Shown: positions 33,013 through 43,868, numbered from the stretch's first letter. The stretch is DNA of 64,000 bases from Phallus indusiatus (GCA_027605045.1 JAQFWX010000005.1:124001-188000), one strand, 5' to 3'. Notes: a model not told the origin generated them from the sequence alone. Numbers and translations are program-made.

Positions 33013-33849
33013 CACTGGAGACATTGTAGGGTTTGACCAAAAAAAGGATCCTAACAAAATTATAGTTCGAGGTATAGGCATATGACAATTCACTAATTTG
33101 TAATATCATATTATAACTATTACTCAGATTAAGGGATTCTGACTTGAAAAATCATCAGTATGTTGCTATTTTTATTTTAGTGATATTATGTAAGAATTTT
33201 TACTTATATAACACTATCAATAACTTTTTTCTATTCAATCAAACAATATACAAAGTAAAACATATATTATTATTAACCATAGCAGAAAATTATATAATGA
33301 AGTTGATATAATTACTTATCAATACAATTTTTTATCATAATTTTGAGGGTGTGAGAAATACTGAGTTTCTGTGTAATTAAAACTTGAGGTCACAATATGT
33401 GACATTAGAGTTTTCTCAACATTTTCCAGAAATCCATGTATTATTAAGGTTTTCCTAGAAAAACTCTGATATTATACAGTGTAATCTCATGCTTAAAATT
33501 AAGGTTTTTTCATGCATCTAAATTATTATAGAAATATATTTTCACAATAAATATAAAAAAGATTTTTAAAACATTCTTCAATATAGATGATGATCACGTA
33601 AGTTTCATTCTATTCATTATTTTACTGAATGGAAAACATTAATTATAGGCTTATATGATGAAGAATTATTATATAATTTGACTAAGATAATTATAGCAGT
33701 ATACTGACAATTTTGCAAGCCAGAATCCCTTGATCTGAGTATTAGTTATAATATGATTTTGCAATTTGGTAAATTGTCAATAGCCTATGCCTCGAACCAT
33801 AATTTTGTTAGGATCCTTTTTTTGGCTAAACCCTACAATGTCTCCAGTG
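33013..33849. mobile_element. CACTA-like non-autonomous element with ~165-bp inverted ends, copy 1 (837 bp)
   Basis: Ends CACTGGAGACATTGTAGGGT and its reverse complement; similarity between the ends continues for about 165 bp. Flanked by TTA at 33010-33012 and 33850-33852. The CACT[A/G] terminus and 3-bp duplication point to the CMC/EnSpm group. Very AT-rich interior without a coding frame. A second copy in inverted orientation encloses the chromovirus (36080-43808). Confidence 0.78.
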
Positions 33850-33852
33850 TTA

Positions 33853-34345
33853 GTTTTCTGATATCTATTTTTGCACCAACAGGATTTTGACAGGATCAAT
33901 ATTTTTCCATTATTTTGAGATTGTACAAATACGCCGGAAAGCTTTATCTTGACCAATCTGAGCCATGAGTGCCAAATCAACGCAATGAGTGAACCCTTGT
34001 GTCATATATCATATGCCGATGATGTTCTGGATATTTTTATTACCAGTGCAATTGTGCTATATATTTTCAATCCCTTGTTCTCAGCCTCAGCTTCTGGCAA
34101 AGCTTATCTTAATTAAATAAGCTGACTCATACTACTTCTTGCCGCAGCGTCAGAGTGGAGTTACTATGGGCCACTGGCACATATGACCAGTCAAATCAAA
34201 ACACTGCTTTCCAAAGGATCCGTGCATGCGTCGCACCTTGCACGTGACATTGCAAGATGTTTATAATCATCTTTTCGAAAGCTCTTTTCAATTTTGAAAT
34301 GTATGGATTCGCGTTCTCCTCTTGAGCTTCTACTACGCAACTGCA
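33853..34345. other. Upstream region of the phospholipase C gene
   Basis: Probably the PLC promoter. No clear TATA box at usual spacing; TATATATTTTC at 34058 is a weak candidate. Confidence 0.35.
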
Positions 34346-35203
34346 ATGGACATCCGAGTCAGCAAGTCGAGTCGAATGTCCGCGCCCTTCACCTACACCA
34401 CCCGTAATAACACTGATTCGTATGTCAGTAGTCTCCCTGTTTTACTGAAACGACTGTCCACCCTCAATTTGATAAAACATGTTCCGCGGGCAGTCTTCAA
34501 AGGCAACAACGTGACCACGGGCTCAAGTTCGAAGTCACAGTCAAGCCCTGGTCACTCTTGGGCGCTTGATGGCCCTACACTTGATTTTTTATTTTCTACA
34601 CCTGACCATCGTCGTTCCCATTCGGATTCACTACCCAATTCTGAACGACCAACATTCAAACTCTTCGTTCAGCCACCTTACCAGTCTATGAATGAATCTC
34701 CCGCCTCCCAATTAGCTTTAGGCCAGGCACGCGAGCCGGGAAGCTCGCCAAATTCCTATAGCTACCATCCAGTTTCTTCCCATGTTTCTTTGAGACTGTC
34801 CCCCTCCGCCAATACATCTGGGTTAGACTTCACCAAAGATGCTCTAGAAGAAGTAATTGTTCCTGAACTTCTTCTTCACGGCACCCCACTTCTCAAAGTA
34901 TCAGCTAAGAAAGTACAGACTCGTGTCTTTCGACTAGATCCTGACCGAGGTCAGATAAGCTGGGAGTCCAAGAAAACTAAATATTGTATGTCTATATTAT
35001 TCTTAATTATTACTAGTCACATGTGCTAAATCTCTTTTTCTGATCCAGTGTCTATCGATGCAATTAAGGAAATTCGTACCGGTGAAGACACTTGTTCTTA
35101 TCACATTCAGCTCAAGATCACAGTGAATAGAGAGTCTAGATAGATAACAATAATATATCTGACTGAATTAAAATACAAGACTTTGAATCTTGTTACTCCT
35201 TCT
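34346..35203 (+). pseudogene. PLC1: N-terminal exons of phosphoinositide phospholipase C (PH-like part), cut off from the catalytic exons
   Basis: Exons 34346-34985 and 35049 onward (intron GTATGT...GATCCAG). After a Ser-rich N-terminus (about 170 residues) comes the PH-like start: LLLHGTPLLKVSAKKVQTRV, FRLDPDRGQISWESKKTKY, LSIDAIKEIRTGEDTCSYHI, then ITIIYLTELKYKTLNLVTPS. This is the fungal PLC-delta order. An in-frame TAG at 35141-35143 stands where PLCs have the Trp of 'RWITIIY', a single-base change from TGG. Eight codons after LNLVTPS the frame is broken by a hAT-like MITE at 35212, and the gene resumes only at 45763. Inferred: full-length PLC is no longer made from this locus unless splicing spans 10.6 kb and the stop is read through. 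Confidence 0.82.
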
Positions 35204-35211
35204 GTTAATGT

Positions 35212-35552
35212 TAAGGATCTCAACGGGTATGGCACTCGGATACGGGTACCCTATCCGTGGGTATTGACAGTCACAGATCTCATACCATACCCGAACGGAT
35301 ATTTTAAGCGCCGGGTACCCTTATGCGGGTACCTGTGCGGGTACGGGTATTACCCGCAGGTTTGGCTTAGTTTACTATATAATTATTGTGTATATACAAA
35401 CGGGTACCCTTAAAATTGCACATTTTCAGAGTCATACCCATACGGGTAAATAAGCGCCGGGTACCTGTACCCACGGGTAGCAATATCCACGGGTGGGGGT
35501 ATGGGTATCCGAGGGTATTACCCGCAATACCCATTACCCGTTGAGACCCTTA
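35212..35552. mobile_element. hAT-like MITE, copy 1 (341 bp), inserted in a PLC exon
   Basis: Ends TAAGGATCTCAACGGGTA and TACCCGTTGAGACCCTTA (inverted, one mismatch), flanked by an exact 8-bp duplication GTTAATGT (35204-35211, 35553-35560). The interior is built of degenerate ACGGGTA / TACCCGT units in both directions. The 8-bp duplication is the hAT hallmark. No transposase. Confidence 0.88.
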
Positions 35553-35626
35553 GTTAATGTCTATCATACTAGAGACACCTGTGGTTATGAAGCCCTCGCA
35601 TGTAGCACAGCCCTTATATATATATG

Positions 35627-36022
35627 TGTCAGGGTACGCTACTGCCATCTCTCATTTTCTTATTTATTATCATCGGCATCATTTCTTTCCTATTTTATTT
35701 ATCATTTCCATATTTTACTTTCACTCTCCGTTTCCTTGTTCTCTCTCTATTTCACTTTCTCTACTCGCGCGCGTCGCGCGCTCATACCCGGCGTGATGCC
35801 CGTGACATCACATCGCTTAGGTTCGGCTTGGGCGCCTGGCACTTAGCTGTGTCAGGGCCGCACGCCGCGTCGTCGTTTTATGTATATAGTCGCTGTACCT
35901 AGAGTGAGGGTCCCTAAGCTTGTTCTCTTAGGATCCCCTCCCTCTAGGTGAGTAGTTAGTTTCCCTTCCAATATATTGTCTTAGGATCCCCTCCCTCTAG
36001 TGTGAGCTGAGTAGCCCTAACA
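35627..36022 (+). mobile_element. Solo LTR, main family (396 bp)
   Basis: TGTCAGGG...CCCTAACA flanked by ATATG at 35622-35626 and 36023-36027. Confidence 0.92.
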
Positions 36023-36857
36023 ATATGTTTATTTAGACCTATTATTTAAGAGAAGTATTTCAACCTAAATAACTACTTTCACTGGAGACATTGTAGGGTT
36101 TAGCCAAAAAAAGGATCCTAAGAAAATTATGGTTCGAGGCATAGGCTATTAATGATTTACTGAATTGTACAACTATATTATAACTAATACCCAGATTAAG
36201 AGATTCTGGCTTGCAAAATTGTCACTATACTGCTATAATTACCTTGGTTGGATTATATAATAATTCATTGTCATATAAGCCCATGATCAATGTTATCCAT
36301 TCAGTAAAATAATGAACAGAATGAAACTTACATTATCATCATCCATATTGAAGAATGTTCTAAAAATGTTTTTTATATTTATTGTGAAAATATATTTCTA
36401 TTATAATTTAGATGCATGGAAAAACCTTGATTTCAAGCATGAGATTAGACTGTGTAATATCAGAGTTTTCCTGGAAAAATCTTAATAATACAGGGATTCC
36501 TAGAAAATCTTGAGAAAACTCTAATGTCACAAATTGTGACCTCAAGTTTTAATTACACAGAAACTCAATATTTCTCACTCCCTCAAAATTATGATAAGAA
36601 ATTGTATTAATAAGTAATTATATTAACTTTATTATATAATTTTCCACTATGGGTAATAATAATATATGTTTTAGTTTGTATACTGTTTGATTGAATAGAA
36701 AAAGTTATTGATAGTGTTATATAAGTAAAAATTCTTACATAATTTTTAACTAAAATAAAAATAGCAACATACTGATGATTTTTCAAGTCAGAATCCTTTT
36801 ATCTGAGTATTAGTTATAATATGATATTGCAAGTTAATGAATTGTCAATAGCCTATG

Positions 36858-37253
36858 TGTCAGGGTACGCTACCGCCGTCTCTCATTTTCTTAGTTATTA
36901 TCATCGGCATCACTTCTTTTCTATTTTATTTATCATTTCCATATTTTACTTTCACTCTCCGTTTCCTTGTTCTGTCTCTATTTCGCTTTCTCTACTCGCG
37001 CGCGTTGCGCGCTTGTACCCGGCGTGATGCCCGTGACATCACGTCGCTTAGGTTCGGCTTGGGCGCCTGGCACTTAGCTGTGTCAGGGCCGCACGCCGCG
37101 TCGTTGTTTTATGTATATAGTAGCTGTACCTAGAGTGAGGGTCCCTAAGCTTGTTCTCTTAGGATCCCCTCCCTCTAGGTGAGTAGTTAGTATTCTCCTC
37201 GATATATTATCTTAGGATCCCCTCCCTCTAGTGTGAGCTGAGTAGCCCTAACA
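36858..37253 (+). repeat. 5' LTR of element 1
   Basis: 396 bp, TGTCAGGG to CCCTAACA. TATA box TATATAG at 37114-37120; putative transcript start at AAGCTTGTTCT (37147-37157). CTAGAGTGAGGG before it and CCCCTCCCTCTAG after it can pair around the start; CTTAGGATCCCCTCCCTCTA occurs twice. Confidence 0.93.
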
Positions 37254-37255
37254 GT

Positions 37256-37266
37256 AGAACAAGCTT
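37256..37266 (+). promoter_or_regulatory. Primer-binding site of the self-priming type
   Basis: AGAACAAGCTT, starting 3 nt after the 5' LTR, is the exact reverse complement of AAGCTTGTTCT at 37147-37157, the bases 33 nt downstream of the TATA box where the transcript should begin. In Tf1-type elements the 5' end of the RNA folds back onto this site to prime reverse transcription, instead of a tRNA. Repeated at 59343-59353 in element 2. Confidence 0.75.
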
Positions 37267-37417
37267 CTACTCGCAGACTGGCCGTTTTTATCGACACTCG
37301 CTATCGAAAAATCACGCTCGACACCGACTATCGCAGTGTCGTATTTTTCCTTCGAGTCCCGTCTATAACCGACCCCTCTGCTCCATCTTAAAAAACCCCA
37401 TTTTCCTTCTCTCTCTC

Positions 37418-38728
37418 ATGGACTCTTCTCCTCCACCCTCTGCACCCCCACTCGTCACCCTCAACGATGTGGCAACTATTATCATGCGGCAATTCGCGGA
37501 AATGGATGCCCGCATGGCAAGACAGGAATCCCAGGCCTCACAGATGATTGAGGTGCTGCAGAGCATCCGAGACGCGGCTAGAGCTGCTCCAACCCAAAAC
37601 CCCCCTGTGGGCGACGCGTCCTCGTCTGGACAACCACCGGCTCCTGAGCATCAAGCCAGTTCGCGTTCTTCCCGAAATACCCGGCCTGCTGTACCTCCTT
37701 CGTTCGACGGAGATCGCTCCAAGGGTCGTGCCTTCTGGAACACTGTCGAGTTCTACATGAGTATATGCAGTCGCGACTTCGAGACTGACGAACTCAAGAT
37801 CGGCTGGGCGATGTTGTACATGAACGAAGGTCGTGCCCTTACCTTCAGTGAATCTATGCTGAAAAGGTATCAAAGAGGAGAGAAGCCCTTCGCTGACTGG
37901 AATGCCTTTCGGGAACGATTCAAGGCAGATTTCTTTCCACAATCCGAGCAAGAAGATGCTATCAACGCCCTCTACTCCAACCGCTATGTCCAAGGCAACA
38001 GGACTGTGGAAGAATATGTAGACGCCTTCCGCGTACTCATTGAGCACGCTGGCTTTACGGAAGGACTCGCTATTAACACGTACTTCCGAAATGGTTTAGA
38101 CCCGGCAATTGCATCTCTGGTAGCGACGATGAAAGACCGACCTGCGCTCCACGACTACGAAGGCTGGATCAGGCAAGCACGCATGTTTGACATGGACAGG
38201 CGTTCCAACGAGGCCTTCACCGCTGCTCGCCGCCGACTCGTGGGCTCTGGAACGGCTCAGACAAATCCCGCAGCTGTCCCCGTTAATCGACCTCGTCCCA
38301 ACCCTTTTCCGTCGTATCAGACCCTCCAGATCCAGAGGAGGCCCCCGGCCCCTCCCTATCAGGCTCCTCCCTACCCACCTCCCAGGCCATCATCTCAAAT
38401 CACGCCCGTGTTACCTCCGAGACCTGCGGCTCCTGCTCCTGCACCACAGGTTAGGCATGATCCGATGGACGTTGACGCTGCCCGTCGACGTGCTGGCCCA
38501 GAATCAACCAGGTGTCGTCGCTGTGGAGCAGCAGGCCATTGGGCTCGCGAATGCCCTCGTGCGTATGACATCTGATATCTTCAGCCCGAGGAATTGGACG
38601 ACAGTATCGCGCATCTGCTGGCCCAGAAAGACGTGCTAGAAGCCCAGACACGTGGTGACTCTGTTCTGACAGAGGGGGAGACTGTAGCCGCAGCAGAGGT
38701 AGAGGATTTTCAAAACGGCGACGAGTGA
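37418..38728 (+). pseudogene. gag: gag of element 1, with premature stop
   Basis: ATG at 37418 (MDSSPPPSAPPLVTLNDVAT). Capsid-type core around FDGDRSKGRAFWNTVEFYMS and YVDAFRVLIEHAGF, a Pro-rich linker, then one CCHC zinc knuckle (CRRCGAAGHWAREC). A TGA at 38573-38575, 7 codons after the knuckle, replaces the CGG found in element 2; without it the frame would run to the TGA at 38726. The knuckle is retained, so a nearly complete Gag of 385 aa could still be made, but the normal overlap with pol is lost. Confidence 0.9.
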
Positions 38729-41700
38729 CAGATGCACCCTCGTTGCCGACATCTAATAGATTCGACGTTTTGTACATAGATCGCGAACAAAATGACACTT
38801 CTGATTCGAATCTAACTACCCCTGCTGCATCCCCTGCTAAACCCGAAGAATCGTCTCCACCTGCTACACGCTCTGTTTCAACTCCATGTATGCTGTCGCC
38901 TTCTCTACGTCGCGCATTGCCAAGCGAATACCGACTGGCAGCTACTGCTGGCACGCAGAAGCTAGAGATCCCGGTGGAACTACAGAGTGTTGACACTGGA
39001 GCCCTGCTGCACAGCAAGGCCATGCTGGACACTGGAGCTAGCGGTATGTTCCTCGATCGCGACTTTGTCGAGAAGCATCGGCTTCCCTCCGTACGTCTTG
39101 CTAAACCCATTCCCGTGTTTAACGTCGATGGTACGCCCAACCATGCTGGTTCTATCACCCACGTCGTCGACCTGGTTGTTCGTTTTCGAGATCACTCCGA
39201 ACGCACCTTGTTCGCCGTTACCTCGCTCAAGTATCCCGTCCTATTTGGGCTGCCGTGGTTCAAGGCTCACAATCCCGTCATAGACTACGCAACTGGTCAA
39301 GTAGAGTTCATGCGCTGCAGCCCCAGTTGTCGGTCTTGTGCTCCACGCTGGCCAGCGGGTAAGCTCTCTAAGCGTGCATTCCAACAGATCCGGCGCGCAC
39401 CTCTACCAGAGCTTGACGACACCGAGGCCGATGATCCTGATATACCAGACCTGGTTGACGTCGAGTCTGAGATTGAGGAAGGTGATCGACTATTCGCGAT
39501 ATCAATACTGCCTGACGAGCCCGACACTCACCGCATATATGCCACCGAGACCATCTCCCAGCGACTGGCTCGGGCTCACGCCAACAACGCAGACGCACCA
39601 GCACCCAAAGGCTTTCGGGATATCGTGCCAGAGATGTTCCATGACTTTGCCGACATTTTCTCGAAGGAGTCGTTCGACTCGTTGCCGCAGTCGAAGAAGT
39701 GGGACCACCCGATAGAGCTTGTGCCGGGTTCTGAGCCTAAGTCTTGCAAGATCTACCCACTGTCGCCTAATGAGCAGGCCGAGTTAGATGCGTTTCTGGA
39801 AGAGAACCTTGCATCTGGACGAATCCGACCCTCCAAGTCACCTATGGCGTCCCCAGTCTTCTTCATCAAGAAGAAAGATGGCTCTCTCCGTCTCATTCAG
39901 GACTATCGCGCGTTGAATGCCATGACAATCAAGAATCGCTACCCGCTACCTCTGATCTCCGAGCTCATCAATAAGCTACAGGGTGCCCGGTACTTTACCA
40001 AACTGGACGTGCGCTGGGGCTATAACAATGTACGGATAAAGGAAGGAGATGAGTGGAAGGCTGCTTTCCGCACCAATCGCGGCCTCTTCGAGCCCCTGGT
40101 GATGTTCTTTGGTCTCACTAACAGCCCTGCCACCTTCCAGACGATGATGAACGAGATCTTCGAGGATATGATCTCTGAAGGCGTTGTTGCCGTCTACATC
40201 GACGACATTCTCATCTACATGCAGAGTCGGGAACAGCACGACCAGATCACCCGACGTGTTCTCGAACGTCTCCGCGATCACAAGTTGTACCTCAAGGCGG
40301 AGAAGTGCGAGTTTTGCCGGACCAAGATCGAGTACCTGGGTGTCGTCATTTCCGAGAACACCGTCGAGATGGACCCCGCGAAAGTCTCGGGTGTCAGAGA
40401 CTGGCCAGTCCCGAAAAACGTCACTGAGGTCCAGTCCTTCCTAGGTTTCGCCAACTTTTATCGTCGGTTTATCAAGGACTTTGCGCGTATCGCCAATCCC
40501 ATGTTTGGGTTAACCAAGAAGGACACCCCCTTCGTCTGGTCTGACAATTGTCAGCATGCCTTCGATACACTAAAGTCGTCTATCACGTCCGCCCCCATCC
40601 TCCTCATTCCCAACCCCGCTAACCCTTACAGAGTTGAGGCCGACAGTTCCGACTTTGCAACAGGTGCAGTTCTCTCACAGTTGTCGAACGATGACGGCAA
40701 ATGGCACCCAGTTGCATTCTTCTCGAAAGCCCTTAGCCCCGTCGAACGCAACTACGAGATTCACGACAAGGAAATGCTGGCTATCATACGGTCTCTAGAG
40801 GAATGGCGACACTTTCTTGAAGGCGCGTCTCACCCTATCGACATACGGACTGATCACAAGAATCTCGAGTACTTCATGTCCGCGCGTAACCTCAATCGTC
40901 GTCAAGCCAGATGGTCAGTATATCTCTCGCGTTTCGATTTTACTCTACAGCATATACCGGGTAAATCAATGGGTAAACCAGATGGTTTATCCCGTTGGTC
41001 AGACCATGGCTCGGGAAAGGATGACAATCGTGGCGTCACTCTAATCCGACCCGAAATGTTTGCAATCAATGCTCTGCAGACATTCCGTCTTAAGGGGGAG
41101 GAGGAGGACCTTTTACGCCAGATTCGCAAGGCCAAACGAGAAGGCAAGGTCGAGGATAGCGTGTCAAAAGCCGTTGCAACACTTCATGCCCTAGGTGGTC
41201 GCTCAGCTCACTCATCGGAATGGTTCGAGGATCAGGACCTCCTTTATTATCGTGGCAAGGTTTACATGCCAAACGTGGATGAATTGCGTCGGAAAATCCT
41301 TTCCAGACATCATGACACCAAACTCGGTGGCCACCCCGGTCGTTTCAAAACTCTCGAGCTCGTTTCGCGCACCTTTTGGTGGCCAGGTGTCTCTAGGTAT
41401 GTACAACGCTATGTAGAGGCCTGCGATATGTGTCTGCGTACGAAACCATCTCGCCATGCTCCCTATGGTCTTCTCCGACCCACAGAAGTGCCAAGTCGAC
41501 CTTGGGAACACATCTCAGTCGACTTCATCGTGGAACTACCGGAATCCAACGGTTTCGACGCGATCCTCTCTGTCGTCGACTCTCTCACCAAACGGGTTCA
41601 TTTTGTGCCGACATTTACGACACTTGACGCGACAGGTCTAGCCCGACTGTACCTCCAACACGTCTGGAAGCTCCATGGTCTCCCCATGAAGGTGATCTCT

Positions 41701-43070
41701 GACAGAGGTCCCCAGTTCGCGTCCCGCTTCACACAAGAGCTTTCTAGGCTCCTTGGCATACGGCTTGCACCCTCAACGGCATATCATCCTCAAACCGATG
41801 GTCAGACAGAGCGGGTCAACGCAGAAGTCGAACAGTACCTTCGACTTTTCACCTCCGAGCGACAGGACGACTGGGACCAGATGCTGCCCCTAGCTGAGTT
41901 CGCATACAACAACTGTTAGGGCTACTCAGCTCAGGCTAGAGGGAGGGGATCCTAAGAGAATATATTGGAAGGGAAACTAACTACTCACCTAGAGGGAGGG
42001 GATCCTAAGAGAACAAGCTTAGGGACCCTCACTCTAGGTACAACGACTATATACATAAAACGACGACGCGGCGTGCGGCCCTGACACAGCTAAGTGCCAG
42101 GCGCCCAAGCCGAACCTAAGCGACGTGATGTCACGGGCATCACGCCGGGCACGAGCGCGCGACGCGCGCGAGTAGAGAAAGTGGAATAGAGACAGAACAA
42201 GGAAACGGAGAGTGAAAGTAAAATATGGAAATGATAAATAAAATAGAAAAGAAATGATGCCGATAATAATAACTAAGAAAATGAGAGACGGCGGTAGCGT
42301 ACCCTGACAACAACCATGTACACTCGGCCACGCGTTCGACACCATTTGAGCTCGATACTGGACGACATCCTCGTATGGGATTCGAACCGCTGGTTGCCGA
42401 CTCGAAGATCGAATCTGTCAACGAGTTCAAGACGCGTATGGAGTCGACGATAGAGGAAGCCAGGGCCGCCATAGCCAAATCGAAGGACGAGATGGCCAAG
42501 TACTACGACCGGAAACACATCCCGGCACCTGAGTACAAGGTTGGCGACAAGGTCTACCTCGATTCGAGTGACATCCGCACCACCAGACCTTCCGCCAAAC
42601 TGTCGCATCGGTACCTAGGCCCATTTCCGATAGTCAGCAAGGTCGGATCCCATGCATATAGGCTACGTCTACCACTGTCGATGTCAAGACTCCATCCTGT
42701 TTTCCATGTCGGGAAGTTACGTCCCAAGGTTGAAGATACGATCCCGGGTCGTCGCGTTAAGGCTCCACCACCTCCTGAGGTCAGAGATGATGGTGAACAC
42801 TATGTCGTGGAACGGATTTTGGACAGTCGTGTCTTCCGGAGACGACTCGAGTATAAGGTGCGTTGGGAAGGCTATGGTCCCGAGCACGATCAGTGGGAAC
42901 CCGAGTCGAATATTGCAGCCCCGGACCTCGTTAAGGAATTCCACCGTGAACATCCGAGTGCGCCACGCTCTATAAATGGCCTTCTTTTCCATCGTCGCCC
43001 TCGGTTCGATTTCTCAAGGTTACAGGCGTCATTAGTCGAAGCTACAGGCGTCGAGACGCCGCCTCGTTGA
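38725..43070 (+). pseudogene. pol: pol of element 1 (PR-RT-RNaseH-IN-chromodomain), interrupted by a solo LTR
   Basis: Frame -1 relative to gag, 38725-41913 and 42310-43070. Protease active site LDTGASG (Asp at about residue 102), RT with FTKLDVRWGYNNVRI and YIDDILIY (Tyr about 491), RNase H (VEADSSDFATGAVLSQ, RTDHKNLEYF), integrase zinc finger (HDTKLGGHPGR...CDMCLR, about 863-905), catalytic D933, D993 and E1029 (spacing D-35-E; VISDRGPQF, HPQTDGQTERVN). After the LTR: GPFPIVSKVGSHAYRLRLP and a chromodomain (YVVERILDSR, YKVRWEGYGPEHDQWEP). Chromodomains steer integration to heterochromatin. Removing the 396-bp LTR and one ACAAC restores the frame, so every other part of pol is open. Confidence 0.93.
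41914..42309 (-). mobile_element. Solo LTR inserted antisense in the integrase of element 1
   Basis: TGTTAGGG...CCCTGACA on plus, flanked by ACAAC at 41909-41913 and 42310-42314. Same family as its host element. Confidence 0.93.
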
Positions 43071-43081
43071 AAGGGGGATGG
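43069..43081 (+). promoter_or_regulatory. Polypurine tract of element 1
   Basis: GAAAGGGGGATGG immediately before the 3' LTR (43082); only one pyrimidine. Expected primer for plus-strand DNA synthesis. Confidence 0.75.
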
Positions 43082-43743
43082 TGTCAGGGTACGCTACCGC
43101 CGTCTCTCATTTTCTTAGTTATTATCATCGGCATCACTTCTTTTCTATTTTATTTATCATTTCCATATTTTACTTTCACTCTCCGTTTCCTTGTTCTGTC
43201 TCTATTTCGCTTTCTCTACTCGCGCGCGTTGCACGCTCGTACCCGGCGTGATGCCCGTGACATCACGTCGCTTAGGTTCGGCTTGGGCGCCTGGCACTTA
43301 GCTGTGTCAGGGCCGCACGCCGCGTCGTTGTTTTATGTATATAGTAGCTGTACCTAGAGTGAGGGTCCCTAAGCTTGTTCTCTTAGGATCCCCTCCCTCT
43401 AGGTGAGTAGTTAGTATTCTCCTCGATATATTATCTTAGGATCCCCTCCCTCTAGTGTGAGCTGAGTAAGGTTCTCAACGGGTTTTACCCGTGGGTATGG
43501 GTACCCGCGCCCGCAGGTACCCGAACCTGTGGGTTTGATTTTTTCCAAAACCCGCGGGTATAGGTACGGGTTTTTCACGGGTTTACCTGCGGGTATCGGG
43601 TCAAACCCGTTTCTCAAAAATCGAAAATTGCAAAACCCGGGGCAGGTATGGTTTAGCTTTTTGCACGAAAATACCCATACCCGCGGGTATTACCCGTCAT
43701 ACCCGAAACCCGTTGAGACCCTTAGAGCTGAGTAGCCCTAACA
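43082..43743 (+). repeat. 3' LTR of element 1, carrying a hAT-like MITE
   Basis: Same as the 5' LTR apart from about two substitutions (near 43230-43240) and the 258-bp MITE plus 8-bp duplication near its 3' end. Confidence 0.92.
43467..43724. mobile_element. hAT-like MITE, copy 2 (258 bp)
   Basis: Ends TAAGGTTCTCAACGGG and CCCGTTGAGACCCTTA, flanked by the 8-bp duplication GAGCTGAG (43459-43466 and 43725-43732). The 5' LTR gives the empty site. Interior again of ACGGGTA / TACCCGC units. Confidence 0.9.
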
Positions 43744-43868
43744 CTATGCCTTGAACTACAATTTTCTTAGGATCCTTTTTTTGGCTAAACCCTACAATGT
43801 CTCCAGTGTTTTATATAACTGTGTAATCTCTACCATCAATGTCTTAAAATGAGAAATACAGCCATTTA

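Larger units (their letters stand above)
36858..43743 (+). mobile_element. Complete Ty3/gypsy chromovirus (element 1), defective
   Basis: Order: 5' LTR, self-priming site, gag, pol (protease, RT, RNase H, integrase, chromodomain), polypurine tract, 3' LTR. Target duplication CTATG at 36853-36857 and 43744-43748. The LTRs differ at only about two of 396 positions outside the later MITE, so insertion is recent. Defects: in-frame TGA in gag (38573), an antisense solo LTR in the integrase (41914-42309) and a hAT-like MITE in the 3' LTR (43467-43724). Confidence 0.93.
36080..43808. mobile_element. CACTA-like element, copy 2, interrupted by a complete chromovirus
   Basis: Left part 36080-36857, right part 43749-43808; together about 838 bp, the length of copy 1 (837 bp). 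Termini CACTGGAGACATTGTAGGGT and reverse complement, flanked by TTT (36077-36079 and 43809-43811). The interior matches copy 1 in reverse orientation (for example the GACCTCAAGTTTTAATTACA segment at about 36540). Confidence 0.8.

Noticed and set aside
35141..35143. TAG in the PLC PH-like exon as part of an unseen intron
   Set aside because: Homology continues directly on both sides (RESR-stop-ITIIYL), and the only nearby GT...AG pair would make an intron of under 25 nt.
35212..35552. Dense GGGTA/TACCC motifs resembling telomeric or tandem-repeat DNA
   Set aside because: Explained by a hAT-like MITE with inverted ends and an 8-bp target duplication; the units are degenerate and in both orientations.
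35624..37133. A ~92-codon frame that recurs in many LTR copies (hydrophobic start, ending SSFYVYSSCT)
   Set aside because: It lies in U3, upstream of the presumed transcript start. Its ATG usually takes bases from the host target duplication and not from the LTR. Its recurrence follows from the copies being near-identical.
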